Notes: generated from the sequence alone by a model not told the origin. A stretch of 36,670 nt of DNA from Candidatus Hodarchaeota archaeon (GCA_016840025.1 JAEOTF010000270.1:1-36670); one strand, 5' to 3'. Positions 15,807 to 25,064 are shown, numbered from the stretch's first letter. A program made the numbers and translations.

Positions 15807-18167
15807 CTAATAGGGATACGGTGCGGAGTCCATTTTCCAGTCAGTAGAATCTATTTTACACCCACGTTTATCTAAAATATTGATTATTTTTAGGTACTCC
15901 GTTCTCTGAAGAGTATTCCCACCAAGGGATAAGTTTTGAAGATTAGATAGCTGAGTAATAGCCATAGGAAGACTTGTTAATTGGTTATTTTCCATAACTA
16001 GAGTTTGAAGCGCAGTAAGTTGTGTGATTGGCTCTGGGAAGATTGAGAATCTATTTTCTGAAAGATTCAGCCACTCAAGATTGTTTAAGCTACCAAACGA
16101 CTCAGGAAGGGTTGATAACTGATTTCTTGAAATATCTAAGAGCTCTAGATTTTTTAGTTGCGTAATTACTTTGGGAAGTGTTGTGAATTGATTGGCTTCT
16201 AGGTGTAACTTTTTTAGTCCAATCATGTTTTCAAATGCCACGGGAAGAGAATTAAGCTGATTCCAGCCTACAAGTAATTCCTGCAGCTTTTTTAATTGAG
16301 TAATAATCGATGGGAATGTAGTTAGCTGAGTACTTCGTAAATCTATTTTTTTGAGGTTATTCAACCCTACAATTGAGTCAGGAAATGTTTTCAAGGGATT
16401 TTGTGCCAAATTTAGATCTTGGAGATTTTCTAACTGCCCAACAGACTCTGGAAGCGTTATCAGTTTATTCTGTTGAAGATCTAAGATACGAATATTACTT
16501 AAATTTCCTAGAGACTCGGGAACGGTCGTTAATTGATTTTTACTGAGATATAATTCTTCTAAATTACTAAGGTCAGCGATTGAGTCATTGAGAGATTCCA
16601 TGTTATTCTCTGATATCTTCAAATTACGGAGCTTCTTCAAGCGTGTGATAGGCTCGGGAAGAGCTTTGAGCCTAGTATTCCACATTTCTAAGATTTGTAG
16701 GTTTATCAGATTTCCGAAAGACTCGGGAAGAGCTGTTAGTGGATTCATACTTAGTGTTAACTCAGTAAGATCGTTTAAATTTCCAAAGGACTCAGGTAAC
16801 ACTGTAAGTTTGGTGTCATACAAATTTAGTTCTCGAAGGTTATTCATTTTGCTAATAGATCCAGGAAGTGTCCTTAAAGGATTCCATCCTAACATTAAGA
16901 ACCGCAGATTGGGTAGTTGTGTGATAATTTCTGGAAAAATGGTAAACTGATTATGCCATAAGCTCAGTCTTTCCAAACTGCCCAGTTCACTGAAAGACTC
17001 TGGAAGAGATGATAGATTACATCCATTGCAAACAAGTTCAACTACATGATTATTTTCAATCCGTAACCCTACTTCTTTCCGTTTGAGGGTTTCTTCTAGT
17101 GATATGACGCCTCTAATGGCATTTTCTAAATCTTCAATTGCTGAGATCTCTTTTATGATACCTGGTTCATGTACCTCTATGATATTTCTAGCTCTCTCTC
17201 TTAACGTTTGCTGGTAAGGTGCTCTAGCCTTATATATTATTGTTACTAGATGTTGGATTATTTGTTCTTTTAATTCCTGAGGAAATATCTCTAAGAAGGT
17301 AGTACATAAGACTATAGCTGCTTCTTGGCTGTTATTCCCTGCTTGTTCCATTCTTTTTAATGTTTTCATAAATAGCTTAATAAATTCCTCGAAAGAGATT
17401 TTAGTTGGAATTTTAAGAGTTTTCCAAGCATCTGTTCTGAGGAGAATCTCTTTTAGGACATTACGAGTTTCATGATGGGTTTCTTTTCCATATATTTGAT
17501 CTAAATCGGTGTGAAAGGTATTTAACAACCCCAACCCGTCAATTTCTCGAGTTAAACCGAGTAAACTGCCAACTAAGCGTTTTTTTATTGTATTGTCATG
17601 TTCTTGTTGTAATTTAGTGAGTATATCTGCAATGAAACCTTTAGGCCCTTTACGAAAACTGCTTAATTCTGTATCACCTAAGAATGGCACTTGAATGATG
17701 GCACGTGTTTCTTTTTCTTGTTCTTTTAATCTTCTTTCTGCAGTTGCTACATCTTTCTTATTTAAGATTCTTAGACGTTTTTTCACGTAGGTTATTTTTT
17801 GTTCAACTGTTATACGAGGAGCGCCTTCTGTTGGTAAATCAAGTGGATTTTTGCCTATATCAAAAACTTTAAGATTTTTCAAGGTCTTAGGAATTACTGG
17901 AACCTGTTTGAACGCATTACCTCGTAAACCTAAACTTTTCAAGTGAATCAATTTTTCAAGAGCTTTGGGTAATTGCGTTAAATTGCAATCGGTAAGGCTT
18001 AGTGAAACAATTTTTCCTTTTTCAACCTTATATCCTCTCGTTACGACTTTCATTTCTTCTACTTGTTCCAGTTTAAGTCCAATCTGTTGTTCTAATTCCC
18101 GAAGAGTAACTTCTTCCTCTGGGTCTACTAGTGCAGGAATTTTATTCGTTTCACTACTGTTTGCCAA
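15807..18167 (-). CDS. Soluble leucine-rich-repeat protein with helical insert
   Basis: A 786-residue protein without signal peptide or membrane helices, so probably cytoplasmic. It has a short LRR block (about residues 50-115), a charged helical region (about 125-355) that may form ARM/HEAT-like helices, and a long LRR block (about 368-770) of roughly seventeen 23-residue units with LPESFGNLxNLxxLxL patterns. The helix-strand entry to the first block (KIVSLSLTDCNLTQLP) is echoed at the second (HVVELVCNGCNLSSLP), suggesting internal duplication. The C-terminal cap (GGNTLQRTEYLKIINILDKRGCKI) resembles that of the convergent LRR gene. No GTPase or kinase module is attached. The start is a TTG at 18167. 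Confidence 0.87.
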   Translation of the reverse strand: MANSSETNKIPALVDPEEEVTLRELEQQIGLKLEQVEEMKVVTRGYKVEKGKIVSLSLTDCNLTQLPKALEKLIHLKSLGLRGNAFKQVPVIPKTLKNLKVFDIGKNPLDLPTEGAPRITVEQKITYVKKRLRILNKKDVATAERRLKEQEKETRAIIQVPFLGDTELSSFRKGPKGFIADILTKLQQEHDNTIKKRLVGSLLGLTREIDGLGLLNTFHTDLDQIYGKETHHETRNVLKEILLRTDAWKTLKIPTKISFEEFIKLFMKTLKRMEQAGNNSQEAAIVLCTTFLEIFPQELKEQIIQHLVTIIYKARAPYQQTLRERARNIIEVHEPGIIKEISAIEDLENAIRGVISLEETLKRKEVGLRIENNHVVELVCNGCNLSSLPESFSELGSLERLSLWHNQFTIFPEIITQLPNLRFLMLGWNPLRTLPGSISKMNNLRELNLYDTKLTVLPESFGNLNDLTELTLSMNPLTALPESFGNLINLQILEMWNTRLKALPEPITRLKKLRNLKISENNMESLNDSIADLSNLEELYLSKNQLTTVPESLGNLSNIRILDLQQNKLITLPESVGQLENLQDLNLAQNPLKTFPDSIVGLNNLKKIDLRSTQLTTFPSIITQLKKLQELLVGWNQLNSLPVAFENMIGLKKLHLEANQFTTLPKVITQLKNLELLDISRNQLSTLPESFGSLNNLEWLNLSENRFSIFPEPITQLTALQTLVMENNQLTSLPMAITQLSNLQNLSLGGNTLQRTEYLKIINILDKRGCKIDSTDWKMDSAPYPY

Positions 18168-18341
18168 TTGACTCGCTATCCTCTGGTATCTTTCTCGTTC
18201 TTTTACTTATTTGTTTGAAAATAAATTCATGTTATTTATTTGAAACCTTTTTAGACGAAAGGATTAATAATTTAGGTTAGCACTCGAGCTAATACCGTTC
18301 TACTAGATTTACTCATTTATTCCCTTCATTCCTGGTGAAAT

Positions 18342-19375
18342 CTAGGACAAATGGCACTGAGCTTCTTGCTTCATTGAATCCAGCTTCCTATGAGGAAGTC
18401 TTACAGGTTCTCCACCAGCGTTTAACGTCTCCTCAGAACTCTTGGCGACAGGATCTATCAATACTTGATAGATGTAGTAATAATTTTCTAAATTAAGAGA
18501 TGCGTTAAAGTCTCTATCCAATTCTAAGCCACATAACGGGCATTGATAGACTCTATCCTTTAAGGTCAAATCTGGATTGTAATATAAGCAGTTAGAACAC
18601 AATTTGGAAGAAGGAAAAAACCTATCTGCTTCTATTACTTGTGCGCCATACAATTTCGCTTTATAATCAAGCATGCGTTGAAATTCACCATGAGCTAAGC
18701 CTGTCCAGTATTTACTCAATTTTTTGTTCTTAATTAATCCTATAATCCATAAATCTTCTACGACAATTATGCTGTGGTTTTTAGCCAAATGAGTCGACAA
18801 TTTATGGAGAAAATCATGCCGCGTGTTTTTGACTTTGCGATGAAACCGGGCTAATTGCTCAGCAGCCTTGCGCCTATTGTTGGAGCCAATTTTCTTTCGC
18901 GACAGGGATATCGATAATTTACGGAGTTTACGCAGTTGTTTTAATAAAAATTTAGGTTTTAGGATTGGAATACCTATGCAAGTTGCACTAAAGACATTCA
19001 ATCCCTTATCTAAGGCAATCAATTGTCCTTCATTCTTGGGTGAATCGCTTACTTCTTCTTCCACTGTTAAAGCAACATACCAGCGATCCGCGGTCCTACT
19101 TACTGTTGTGCTGAGAATTCTTGCTGTTTCAGCTAGGGTTGGTATTTCTTTGACGCGGAGTTCCCCTAGTCGTGGGAGTTGAACCGTTTTTTTCTCTGGA
19201 AACACCTTAATTGTGCCTGTCAATCGGAAACTGTCTTTACATTTGCCCTTCTTCTTAAATTTAGGAAAGCCGACATATCGTGTGGTCTTGCCTTGTTTCC
19301 TCTCTTTGTGGTTCTCTCGAAAGTTCTTAAAAGCGGTATCTTGATCTCTTAAGCTTTCCTGTGGAATACATTTAC
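18342..19375 (-). pseudogene. tnpB: TnpB (IS200/IS605-family OrfB), N-terminally truncated
   Basis: TnpB is an RNA-guided nuclease encoded by IS200/IS605-type elements. The RuvC parts are intact: LIALDKGL (RuvC-I Asp), IVVEDL (RuvC-II Glu), the zinc finger CSNC...CPLC, and DRDFNAS (RuvC-III Asp), followed by the usual GGEPVRLPHRKLDSMKQE tail. Homology continues upstream of the first possible start (TTG at 19223) through GFPKFKKKGK and LRDQDTAFKNF to about 19365, but the normal N-terminal 70-90 residues are missing. At that point sequence of an oppositely oriented NHL-repeat gene begins. No TnpA gene is present. The element is probably a dead remnant, although a shorter product from 19223 could be made. 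The guide RNA, if retained, would overlap the 3' end near 18342. Confidence 0.85.
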
Positions 19376-20116
19376 TATACCGGATCTGGGAATGGTTTGA
19401 TTGCCTCTTTATCCGATATGAAAGTCTATGGGAACTATCTTTATGTCTCCGATCAAGGAAATCGCCTTATTCAGGTCTTTCAGTTAGATGGCACGTTTTA
19501 CACCCAATGGGCTGTCAATAAAACGGGGGAAACACTTGGCATGGAGGGACTCACTGTGTATAACGATGAGGTGCATGTAGTAATAAGTAACCAAACTGGG
19601 ACCTATATCAGGGTCTTTAGTTTAACAGGAACTTACTTACGGGATTGGGGGACACTAGGAACCGGATATGACCAATTATGGGCGACTGGTTGTATCGCCT
19701 CTGAAGACGGGTATTTCTATGTCACAGATGGCGACAATGATCGAATCCAAAAATTTAATGCCGCAGGGAATTTTCTTTTGACAATAAACGCGTCTGGCTC
19801 TGACCCTGGGGAAATTAATGGTCCTTTTGGTATTCAGGTGCATAATGACCATTTATACGTCGCAGAGTCAAATAATTATCGTGTCTCAGTATTTCAAACT
19901 GACGGTACATTTGTAGAGACCTTCGGCTCTGACGAATTAGATGGTTATATAGCTGATATAGAAATCATTGGAGATCGGGTTTACGTCGTAGATTATCATA
20001 ATAGTCGAATCCTAGTGTATAGTAATGTCGTTCCTGAAATGGCGGGTTTTGAACTCAGCTATCTCGTACCGATCGCAGTTATACCCATATTATTCTGGAA
20101 ACGCAAACAACAGTAA
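19361..20116 (+). pseudogene. NHL-repeat surface protein, 5'-truncated, with C-terminal anchor
   Basis: About 250 codons of a six-bladed propeller-type protein. At least four NHL units are visible (LYVSDQGNRLIQVF, FYVTDGDNDRIQKF, LYVAESNNYRVSVF and VYVVDYHNSRILVY), each followed by a GTF or GNF turn. The C-terminus is a surface anchor: GFELSYLVPIAVIPILF followed by KRK. A protein with this anchor should have a signal peptide, but the frame begins directly in an NHL unit at the GTG at 19361 and is closed by a stop at 19328-19330. The 5' part has therefore been lost at the junction with tnpB. A shortened cytoplasmic product from 19361 is possible but would be mislocalised. Confidence 0.72.
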
Positions 20117-20216
20117 AAAGGTTCATTTCCCTCCTTTTTCTTCTATTCACCTACTTTTTTCTATTCATCAGATAATTATAATAAGTCTGACTGATTTCAT
20201 ATATTTGGTGAACAAG

Positions 20217-20501
20217 ATGACTGATGAGGTGATAGGAAAAATACATAAACGTTTCACAATTGTTATTCCTAAGGAAATTAGGGAATCAATAGGACTCCGA
20301 GAAGGAGACAGTGTAAGAATCCAAAGAAGAGATAATGAGATAGTCATTATTCCTGAACGAAGTTCCTTTTATGATAGATGCTATCAAATCCTTGGTGATA
20401 TTCGTTATTCAGAACTATTAGAGGAAGAAATTGATCGTTTAGGAGTAAATTTAGAAAAAACACTTAATCTCTGGGAAGAGAAAGACAATGGTGATCGTTG
20501 A
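20217..20501 (+). CDS. AbrB-family antitoxin
   Basis: A 94-residue protein with an N-terminal SpoVT/AbrB swapped-hairpin DNA-binding domain (residues 4-47: VIGKIHKRFTIVIPKEIRES, then GLREGDSVRIQRRDNEIVII) and a C-terminal helix that would wrap around and inhibit the partner toxin. The ATG at 20217 has GGTGA 6 bases upstream; the open frame extends further 5' but without homology. It overlaps the PIN-toxin start by 14 bases, the normal layout of a VapBC-type operon, and probably represses its own promoter. Confidence 0.88.
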   Translation: MTDEVIGKIHKRFTIVIPKEIRESIGLREGDSVRIQRRDNEIVIIPERSSFYDRCYQILGDIRYSELLEEEIDRLGVNLEKTLNLWEEKDNGDR

Positions 20502-20919
20502 TACTTACTTTCTTTTTGCTGCAATTAATAAGAATGAAAAAGCCCATGAGGATGCTCGTAGAATATGGGAACAGAGAGGAATGATACTTAAATTCCCACC
20601 ATATCTATTTTGGGAGTTTCTTCTTGTTTTAAAGTCAAGGAGTAAATCTGAGGAGGAGATAATAAATCTTCTTAAAGAGATAAAAAATCATATCTATCAA
20701 AAGAAATCACAATTAATTTCAATGAATCTAACACAGCTGATAGAAGGACTGGAGATATTTAAAACGGAAATGAAACGAAAACATTTTTTTGATTCATTAA
20801 TTGCAGCATGTGCCAAGGAAGAAGATGGAGTAATTCTTAGTGATGATTCTCATTTTGACAAAGTAAAAGGAATCACGCGAATTCCTTTAGCCGATTTTAG
20901 AAAACAAATGAAGAAATAA
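20488..20919 (+). CDS. vapC: PIN-domain toxin (VapC-like)
   Basis: A 143-residue ribonuclease of the PIN family. The acidic metal-binding residues are in place: D5 in VIVDTYFLFAA, E43 in YLFWEFLLVL, D102 in HFFDSLIAA and D119/D120 with D124 in LSDDSHFDKV. Free VapC-type toxins typically cut tRNA or rRNA until neutralised by the antitoxin, here the AbrB protein encoded just upstream with overlapping frames. The start at 20488 lies inside the antitoxin frame, indicating translational coupling. A terminator-like sequence follows the stop. Confidence 0.88.
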   Translation: MVIVDTYFLFAAINKNEKAHEDARRIWEQRGMILKFPPYLFWEFLLVLKSRSKSEEEIINLLKEIKNHIYQKKSQLISMNLTQLIEGLEIFKTEMKRKHFFDSLIAACAKEEDGVILSDDSHFDKVKGITRIPLADFRKQMKK

Positions 20920-20925
20920 TAATAC

Positions 20926-20946
20926 AGGCTGAGCCTTTTTATTTTT
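20926..20946 (+). terminator. Terminator-like sequence after the toxin-antitoxin operon
   Basis: A short inverted repeat (AGGCT G AGCCT) is followed by TTTTATTTTT, seven bases after the vapC stop. Confidence 0.4.
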
Positions 20947-21100
20947 CCATAAACTCCTTCAAGATATTCATCAGATCCTTCTTCCAAGTGGTGTTTTTCG
21001 GTTCCTCTTCTAAATTTAAACCATCTATTAGGACTTCACCATAGTTCCTCATAAAACGAAGTCCCAGTAGCTGGATAAGGTCATCAGGGTTGTGGAACAA
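20939..21100 (-). pseudogene. Short coding remnant of unknown family
   Basis: A 53-codon frame on the minus strand with protein-like composition, containing DDLIQLLGLRFMRNYGEVLI and ending in KKDLMNILKEFMEK. It can start only at a TTG at 21100, which is directly preceded by an in-frame stop one codon upstream and no ribosome site. It may be the 3' end of a lost gene. I do not recognise the family. Confidence 0.3.
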
Positions 21101-21467
21101 ACTCTAAAAGCATTATAAAATTTGAACTCTACAGAGATTCCATTAAAGGAGAAAATAGATAATATAATTAGTATATTTGGAATAAACCCGGTAATAGGTT
21201 CTCAAATTTGGTGTGGAAGGCATCGAAGTAACACCTTGGGAGACGTACACCTCTACTCTTCAACTACTGAGTTAATCACACGGTTAAATCAGATTCCATT
21301 TGTGCAAGCAGTACTAAACGCTTCCATATCTATCTCTTGTTTGAATTAGAGAGGTATATTGAAGATTTTGATTTGAGTGTTTGTGCCATAAACATTTTGA
21401 GATGTTTCTGAGCCATCAACATTTCGCGGTCATTTATCCTTAAAATGAACAAAATCAGGTAAATATC
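20947..21467. other. Low-coding stretch upstream of the ABC exporter
   Basis: About 520 bases with only the two doubtful frames listed above. It should contain the ABC exporter promoter, but no clear TATA box was found. An AGGT ribosome site lies at 21457-21460, 7 bases before the first exporter gene. Confidence 0.35.
21122..21349 (+). CDS. Doubtful small reading frame
   Basis: A 75-codon frame starting at a TTG (21122). The product shows no motif, signal peptide or membrane segment that I recognise. It sits in a poorly coding stretch between the toxin-antitoxin pair and the ABC exporter and may be a remnant or a chance frame. Confidence 0.25.
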   Translation: MNSTEIPLKEKIDNIISIFGINPVIGSQIWCGRHRSNTLGDVHLYSSTTELITRLNQIPFVQAVLNASISISCLN

Positions 21468-23240
21468 ATGAGTTTGGATATAAAAAGGCATTCGAGCTAT
21501 AAGGGATGGTTTTTATATCATTTAGTTAAGCAAAAGCTCTTGGTAATGGCTGTTCTTGTTGGGATCAGTATCGTTACCTTTTCAAGAGTCCTCATCCCAG
21601 TCATACTCGGTTATATAATTGATAATGCTCTTATTGGCCGTGATAACGCTAATTTAATATTTCTGCTCGTTATAGCATTTGCTGTTTACCTTATTCGTAA
21701 TGTTATGGACTATCTCACGATGATGGTGGGACACTATCTTGGTATGAATACCGAACAAAATATGAGGCAAGAGTTCTTCGATAATATTCAATTTAAACCA
21801 TTACGATATCATGATAGAGCTCGAACAGGCGATTTACAAGCGCTGGCCACTAATGATTTGCGTGTAATCAATACAATGATCGCTCACGGACTTTTTTATT
21901 TGTACCCCTTCGTTCAAGTGATTATGGCTGTTATTTTGATTTCAACTCTTGATCTAAGATTAGCTTTGCTTTGTACTCCCTTTATCCTTCTTTACATTTA
22001 TTTTGTCTTAGACTACCGAAATAAAATTGCTCCATATGCTGCTGAACGGATGGTTACCCATTCAAATGTAGCTGTGACCTTACAAGATACTATAAGTGGG
22101 GCTGCCATTGTAAAATCTTTTACAGCTGAAGAATTGGAGCGAAACAAATTCAGCCAAGCAGTAATTGCGTATAGAGATAATCGGATTGGAGAAGCAAGAG
22201 TTCATTCAAGGTTTTACCCATTACTGTGTCTGTATATTGCAATCGGAACGATATTTCTTGTGAGCTGTTTGCTTGTATATCAGAATACTCTTTCTCTCGG
22301 TGAATTATTGGCAGCAAATTTACTTCTTACCACTATGATAGATCCAACAAATATGATCTTTTGGGCTACTAATGACGCAATGGCAGGTTTTGCAGCTTAT
22401 AAGCGTCTATATACTGCTCTTACATTAGAACAAGACGAGCAAAGCAAAAGCACACTTCAAGAATGGCCCGATGGCTTCAAAGGGAGAATTGAATTTAGAA
22501 ATGTTACTTTCGCTTATAGGGATGGAGAAGAGAATCCTCCTATTCTTAAAAATCTGAGCTTTACGGTTGAACCAAATCAACGAGTGGCAGTTGTTGGCCC
22601 AACAGGCTGCGGTAAAACGACTCTTATGAAATTACTCTTACGCCTTTATGATCCACAGGAAGGAACGATTTTTTTGGATGGAGTAAATATTCAAGATTAT
22701 CCTCTTGAAGCATTAAGAAGACACATCGGTTATATCGAGCAAGATATTTATCTTTTTTCACGAACGATAAGTGGTAATATTGCTTTCGGGAGACCAAATG
22801 CAACTCAAGAAGAAATAATGGTTGCAGCAGAACTTGCGCAAGTTGATCCCTTCGTACGAGAGTTTCCCGAAGGGTATAACACAATTGTGGGTGAACGGGG
22901 GATACGACTCTCTGGAGGAGAGAAACAACGGGTTGCAATTGCTCGAGCGTTTCTAACAGATCCTGAAATTCTCATTCTTGATGATTCTGTCTCTGCAGTA
23001 GATAGTGAAACAGAAGAGAAGATTAGTCGTGCTATGGATAATGTTGTAAAAAATAGAACGACATTAATCATTACCCATCGCTTACACACAATACGGTCAA
23101 GTGAGAAAATAATAGTGCTCAAGCAGGGAAAAATTGTTGCAGAGGGGGGTCACCATGAATTATTGCACACCTCAAAAGATTACAGGCGTATTTTTGGGAA
23201 ACATCTGGTCTTACCTGAATTAAAAGCCAAACAAAGTTAA
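21468..23240 (+). CDS. Heterodimeric ABC exporter, subunit with degenerate ATPase site
   Basis: A 590-residue half-transporter: six membrane helices (about residues 20-310) fused to a nucleotide-binding domain. Visible motifs are Walker A GPTGCGKTT (about 376-384), Q-loop YIEQD, signature LSGGEKQRVAIAR (about 480), Walker B with D-loop ILILDDSVSAVD (about 502-513) and the switch His in IITHRL. The catalytic Glu after Walker B is replaced by Asp. This is the feature of the non-hydrolysing site in heterodimeric exporters such as TM287/288 and BmrCD. The partner gene begins 12 bases downstream, so the two subunits are co-transcribed and should pair. The substrate is unknown; multidrug or lipid export is typical. 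Confidence 0.94.
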   Translation: MSLDIKRHSSYKGWFLYHLVKQKLLVMAVLVGISIVTFSRVLIPVILGYIIDNALIGRDNANLIFLLVIAFAVYLIRNVMDYLTMMVGHYLGMNTEQNMRQEFFDNIQFKPLRYHDRARTGDLQALATNDLRVINTMIAHGLFYLYPFVQVIMAVILISTLDLRLALLCTPFILLYIYFVLDYRNKIAPYAAERMVTHSNVAVTLQDTISGAAIVKSFTAEELERNKFSQAVIAYRDNRIGEARVHSRFYPLLCLYIAIGTIFLVSCLLVYQNTLSLGELLAANLLLTTMIDPTNMIFWATNDAMAGFAAYKRLYTALTLEQDEQSKSTLQEWPDGFKGRIEFRNVTFAYRDGEENPPILKNLSFTVEPNQRVAVVGPTGCGKTTLMKLLLRLYDPQEGTIFLDGVNIQDYPLEALRRHIGYIEQDIYLFSRTISGNIAFGRPNATQEEIMVAAELAQVDPFVREFPEGYNTIVGERGIRLSGGEKQRVAIARAFLTDPEILILDDSVSAVDSETEEKISRAMDNVVKNRTTLIITHRLHTIRSSEKIIVLKQGKIVAEGGHHELLHTSKDYRRIFGKHLVLPELKAKQS

Positions 23241-23252
23241 TGTGGTATTGGC

Positions 23253-25046
23253 ATGGGAATGTATCGCGGATTATTCAGTGAAAAACGAAAACGAAGCTAT
23301 TCAGATAGCGAACTATTGACTCGATATCTGAGACGGATTGCTCTTTTCAAAAAGAGTGTCATCTTTATTTCGTTATTTATTCTAATTTCAACAATAGCCG
23401 ATATTACCCTTCCTCTTATAGTTGGTTTTGCAGTTAAGGAAATCGAAAACACAAATAGTGATTTTTCATTAGTCCTCGGTGCCAGCATGGTTTACCTCGC
23501 CTTGTCAGCAATAATTTGGATAATGTTTAGCTTACGTCGAAGGGAAATAGGTAATTTTGCGCCATATTTTTTGGAAAAACTCCGTATGGATATTTTTGAT
23601 AAGTTACAAGAGCAAGATATGAGTTTCTATGACAAGCATCTGAGTGGAAGTTTAAATTCAAGAATCTCCAATGACGCTATGGATTTTTCCTTGCTAACTA
23701 TTCTTTTAGCAGACACTATGGGCAATTTTTTAATCAGCATTGTCACTTTCCTAATCCTTCTATGGTTAGATCCGATATTGGCCCTTATTACTTTAGCAGC
23801 TGTCCCTTTCCTCTTTATATTGATGTTTTCACTTAGAAAACTAGCTAGAATTGTTAGTCTGAAATATCGGAAATCAATAGCATCTGTGAACTCTGCGATG
23901 GTAGAATCCATTGAAGGGATTCAGGTGTGTAAGAGTTTTGGACAAGAATCTACAGTTTCCGAGCAGTTTAATGAGATAAATAAGGATTATTTCAGATCTG
24001 CCTATCGTTTAACGGCAGTAACGCATAGTTGGAGGGCTATACTTGAAACTATTACTGCTATCATACTAATAACTGTTATTTATTTAGGTGTTGAAGGACA
24101 AATGGACACTGCAACAATGTTAGTGTTTATACTTTATATTCAAAGGTTTTTCCGACCAATTATGGTATTAGCAACTTTTCTTCCTGACATTAGTGCTGGT
24201 ATGGCTGCATATGAGCGGATCCTTGATATTTTGGAGGCAGAACCTAATGTACAGCAAAATCCAAGTGCTTATGATGCTGGCGAATTGGAAGGTGAGATTG
24301 CTTTTGAAGATGTGTACTTCAGTTATGGAAAAGACGAATGGATCTTTAAGGGATTTAACCTGAGAGTAGAAAAAGCAGAAAAGCTCGCAGTGGTTGGGCA
24401 TACTGGGGCGGGTAAATCAAGCTTAGTAAAACTTCTAGCACGATATTATGAATTTCAAGATGGGTCCATTACAATTGACAGCATTGATATTAGGGATATG
24501 AAGCTGGATTCTTACAGACGAAACCTCGGGATGGTTCAACAGGATGTTTTTCTCTTTTCAGGCACAATAGAGGAAAATATTCGGTACGGTAGACGAGATG
24601 CTTCAGAAGAGGATCTTTGGAAAGCTATTAGAGCAGTCCATGCAGAGGAACTTATCGATTATTTGCCAGGAGGTCTTCAAACACAAGTAGGTGAAAGGGG
24701 AGGAAGCCTTTCCGCGGGTCAAAGACAACTTATCAGCTTTGCTCGGGTACTCTTATCTGATCCTAAAATTCTCATCCTCGATGAAGCAACCTCATCAGTC
24801 GACGCCTACACCGAAGCGGTCATTCAAGAAGCTCTTGAGGTGCTTCTATCTGGTCGGACTTCAATCATAATTGCCCACCGACTCTCAACTATTCTGAATG
24901 CTGATCGAATAATTGTGATGGAAAAAGGACAAATTATTGAAGAGGGCACACATGAGTCCTTGCTTGCTAGGGGCGGAAAATACGGACAGCTGTACAAACA
25001 GTATTATGAACATCAAAGTATGGATTGGGCACCAATCCATGTATGA
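23253..25046 (+). CDS. Heterodimeric ABC exporter, subunit with canonical ATPase site
   Basis: A 597-residue half-transporter with six membrane helices (about residues 30-320) and a nucleotide-binding domain. Motifs are Walker A GHTGAGKSS (about 382-390), Q-loop MVQQD, signature LSAGQRQLISFAR (about 486), Walker B ILILDEATSSVD with the catalytic Glu, and His in IIAHRL. The signature departs from LSGGQ at the third position, as expected for the subunit that faces the degenerate site of its partner. The ATG at 23253 lies 12 bases after the first subunit's stop. Together the pair forms one full exporter of the MsbA/MDR-like type. Confidence 0.94.
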   Translation: MGMYRGLFSEKRKRSYSDSELLTRYLRRIALFKKSVIFISLFILISTIADITLPLIVGFAVKEIENTNSDFSLVLGASMVYLALSAIIWIMFSLRRREIGNFAPYFLEKLRMDIFDKLQEQDMSFYDKHLSGSLNSRISNDAMDFSLLTILLADTMGNFLISIVTFLILLWLDPILALITLAAVPFLFILMFSLRKLARIVSLKYRKSIASVNSAMVESIEGIQVCKSFGQESTVSEQFNEINKDYFRSAYRLTAVTHSWRAILETITAIILITVIYLGVEGQMDTATMLVFILYIQRFFRPIMVLATFLPDISAGMAAYERILDILEAEPNVQQNPSAYDAGELEGEIAFEDVYFSYGKDEWIFKGFNLRVEKAEKLAVVGHTGAGKSSLVKLLARYYEFQDGSITIDSIDIRDMKLDSYRRNLGMVQQDVFLFSGTIEENIRYGRRDASEEDLWKAIRAVHAEELIDYLPGGLQTQVGERGGSLSAGQRQLISFARVLLSDPKILILDEATSSVDAYTEAVIQEALEVLLSGRTSIIIAHRLSTILNADRIIVMEKGQIIEEGTHESLLARGGKYGQLYKQYYEHQSMDWAPIHV

Positions 25047-25064
25047 AGTGACAAGAATCGTATC

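Noticed and set aside
16588..16950. 120-codon frame antisense to the soluble LRR gene
   Set aside because: It is a mirror of the repeated leucine-rich coding sequence with no independent start context or motif.
18342..19375. Reading the RuvC protein as a Cas12 or IscB effector
   Set aside because: There is no HNH insertion, no CRISPR array or cas genes nearby, and the GGEPVRLPHRKLDSMKQE tail is typical of IS200/IS605 TnpB.
20025..20216. 5' extension of the AbrB frame
   Set aside because: It overlaps the end of the NHL gene, has no homology, and the ATG at 20217 has a good ribosome site and gives the normal AbrB N-terminus.
22624..23122. Two roughly 105-codon frames antisense to the first ABC exporter gene
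   Set aside because: They are shadows of the ATPase-domain coding sequence.
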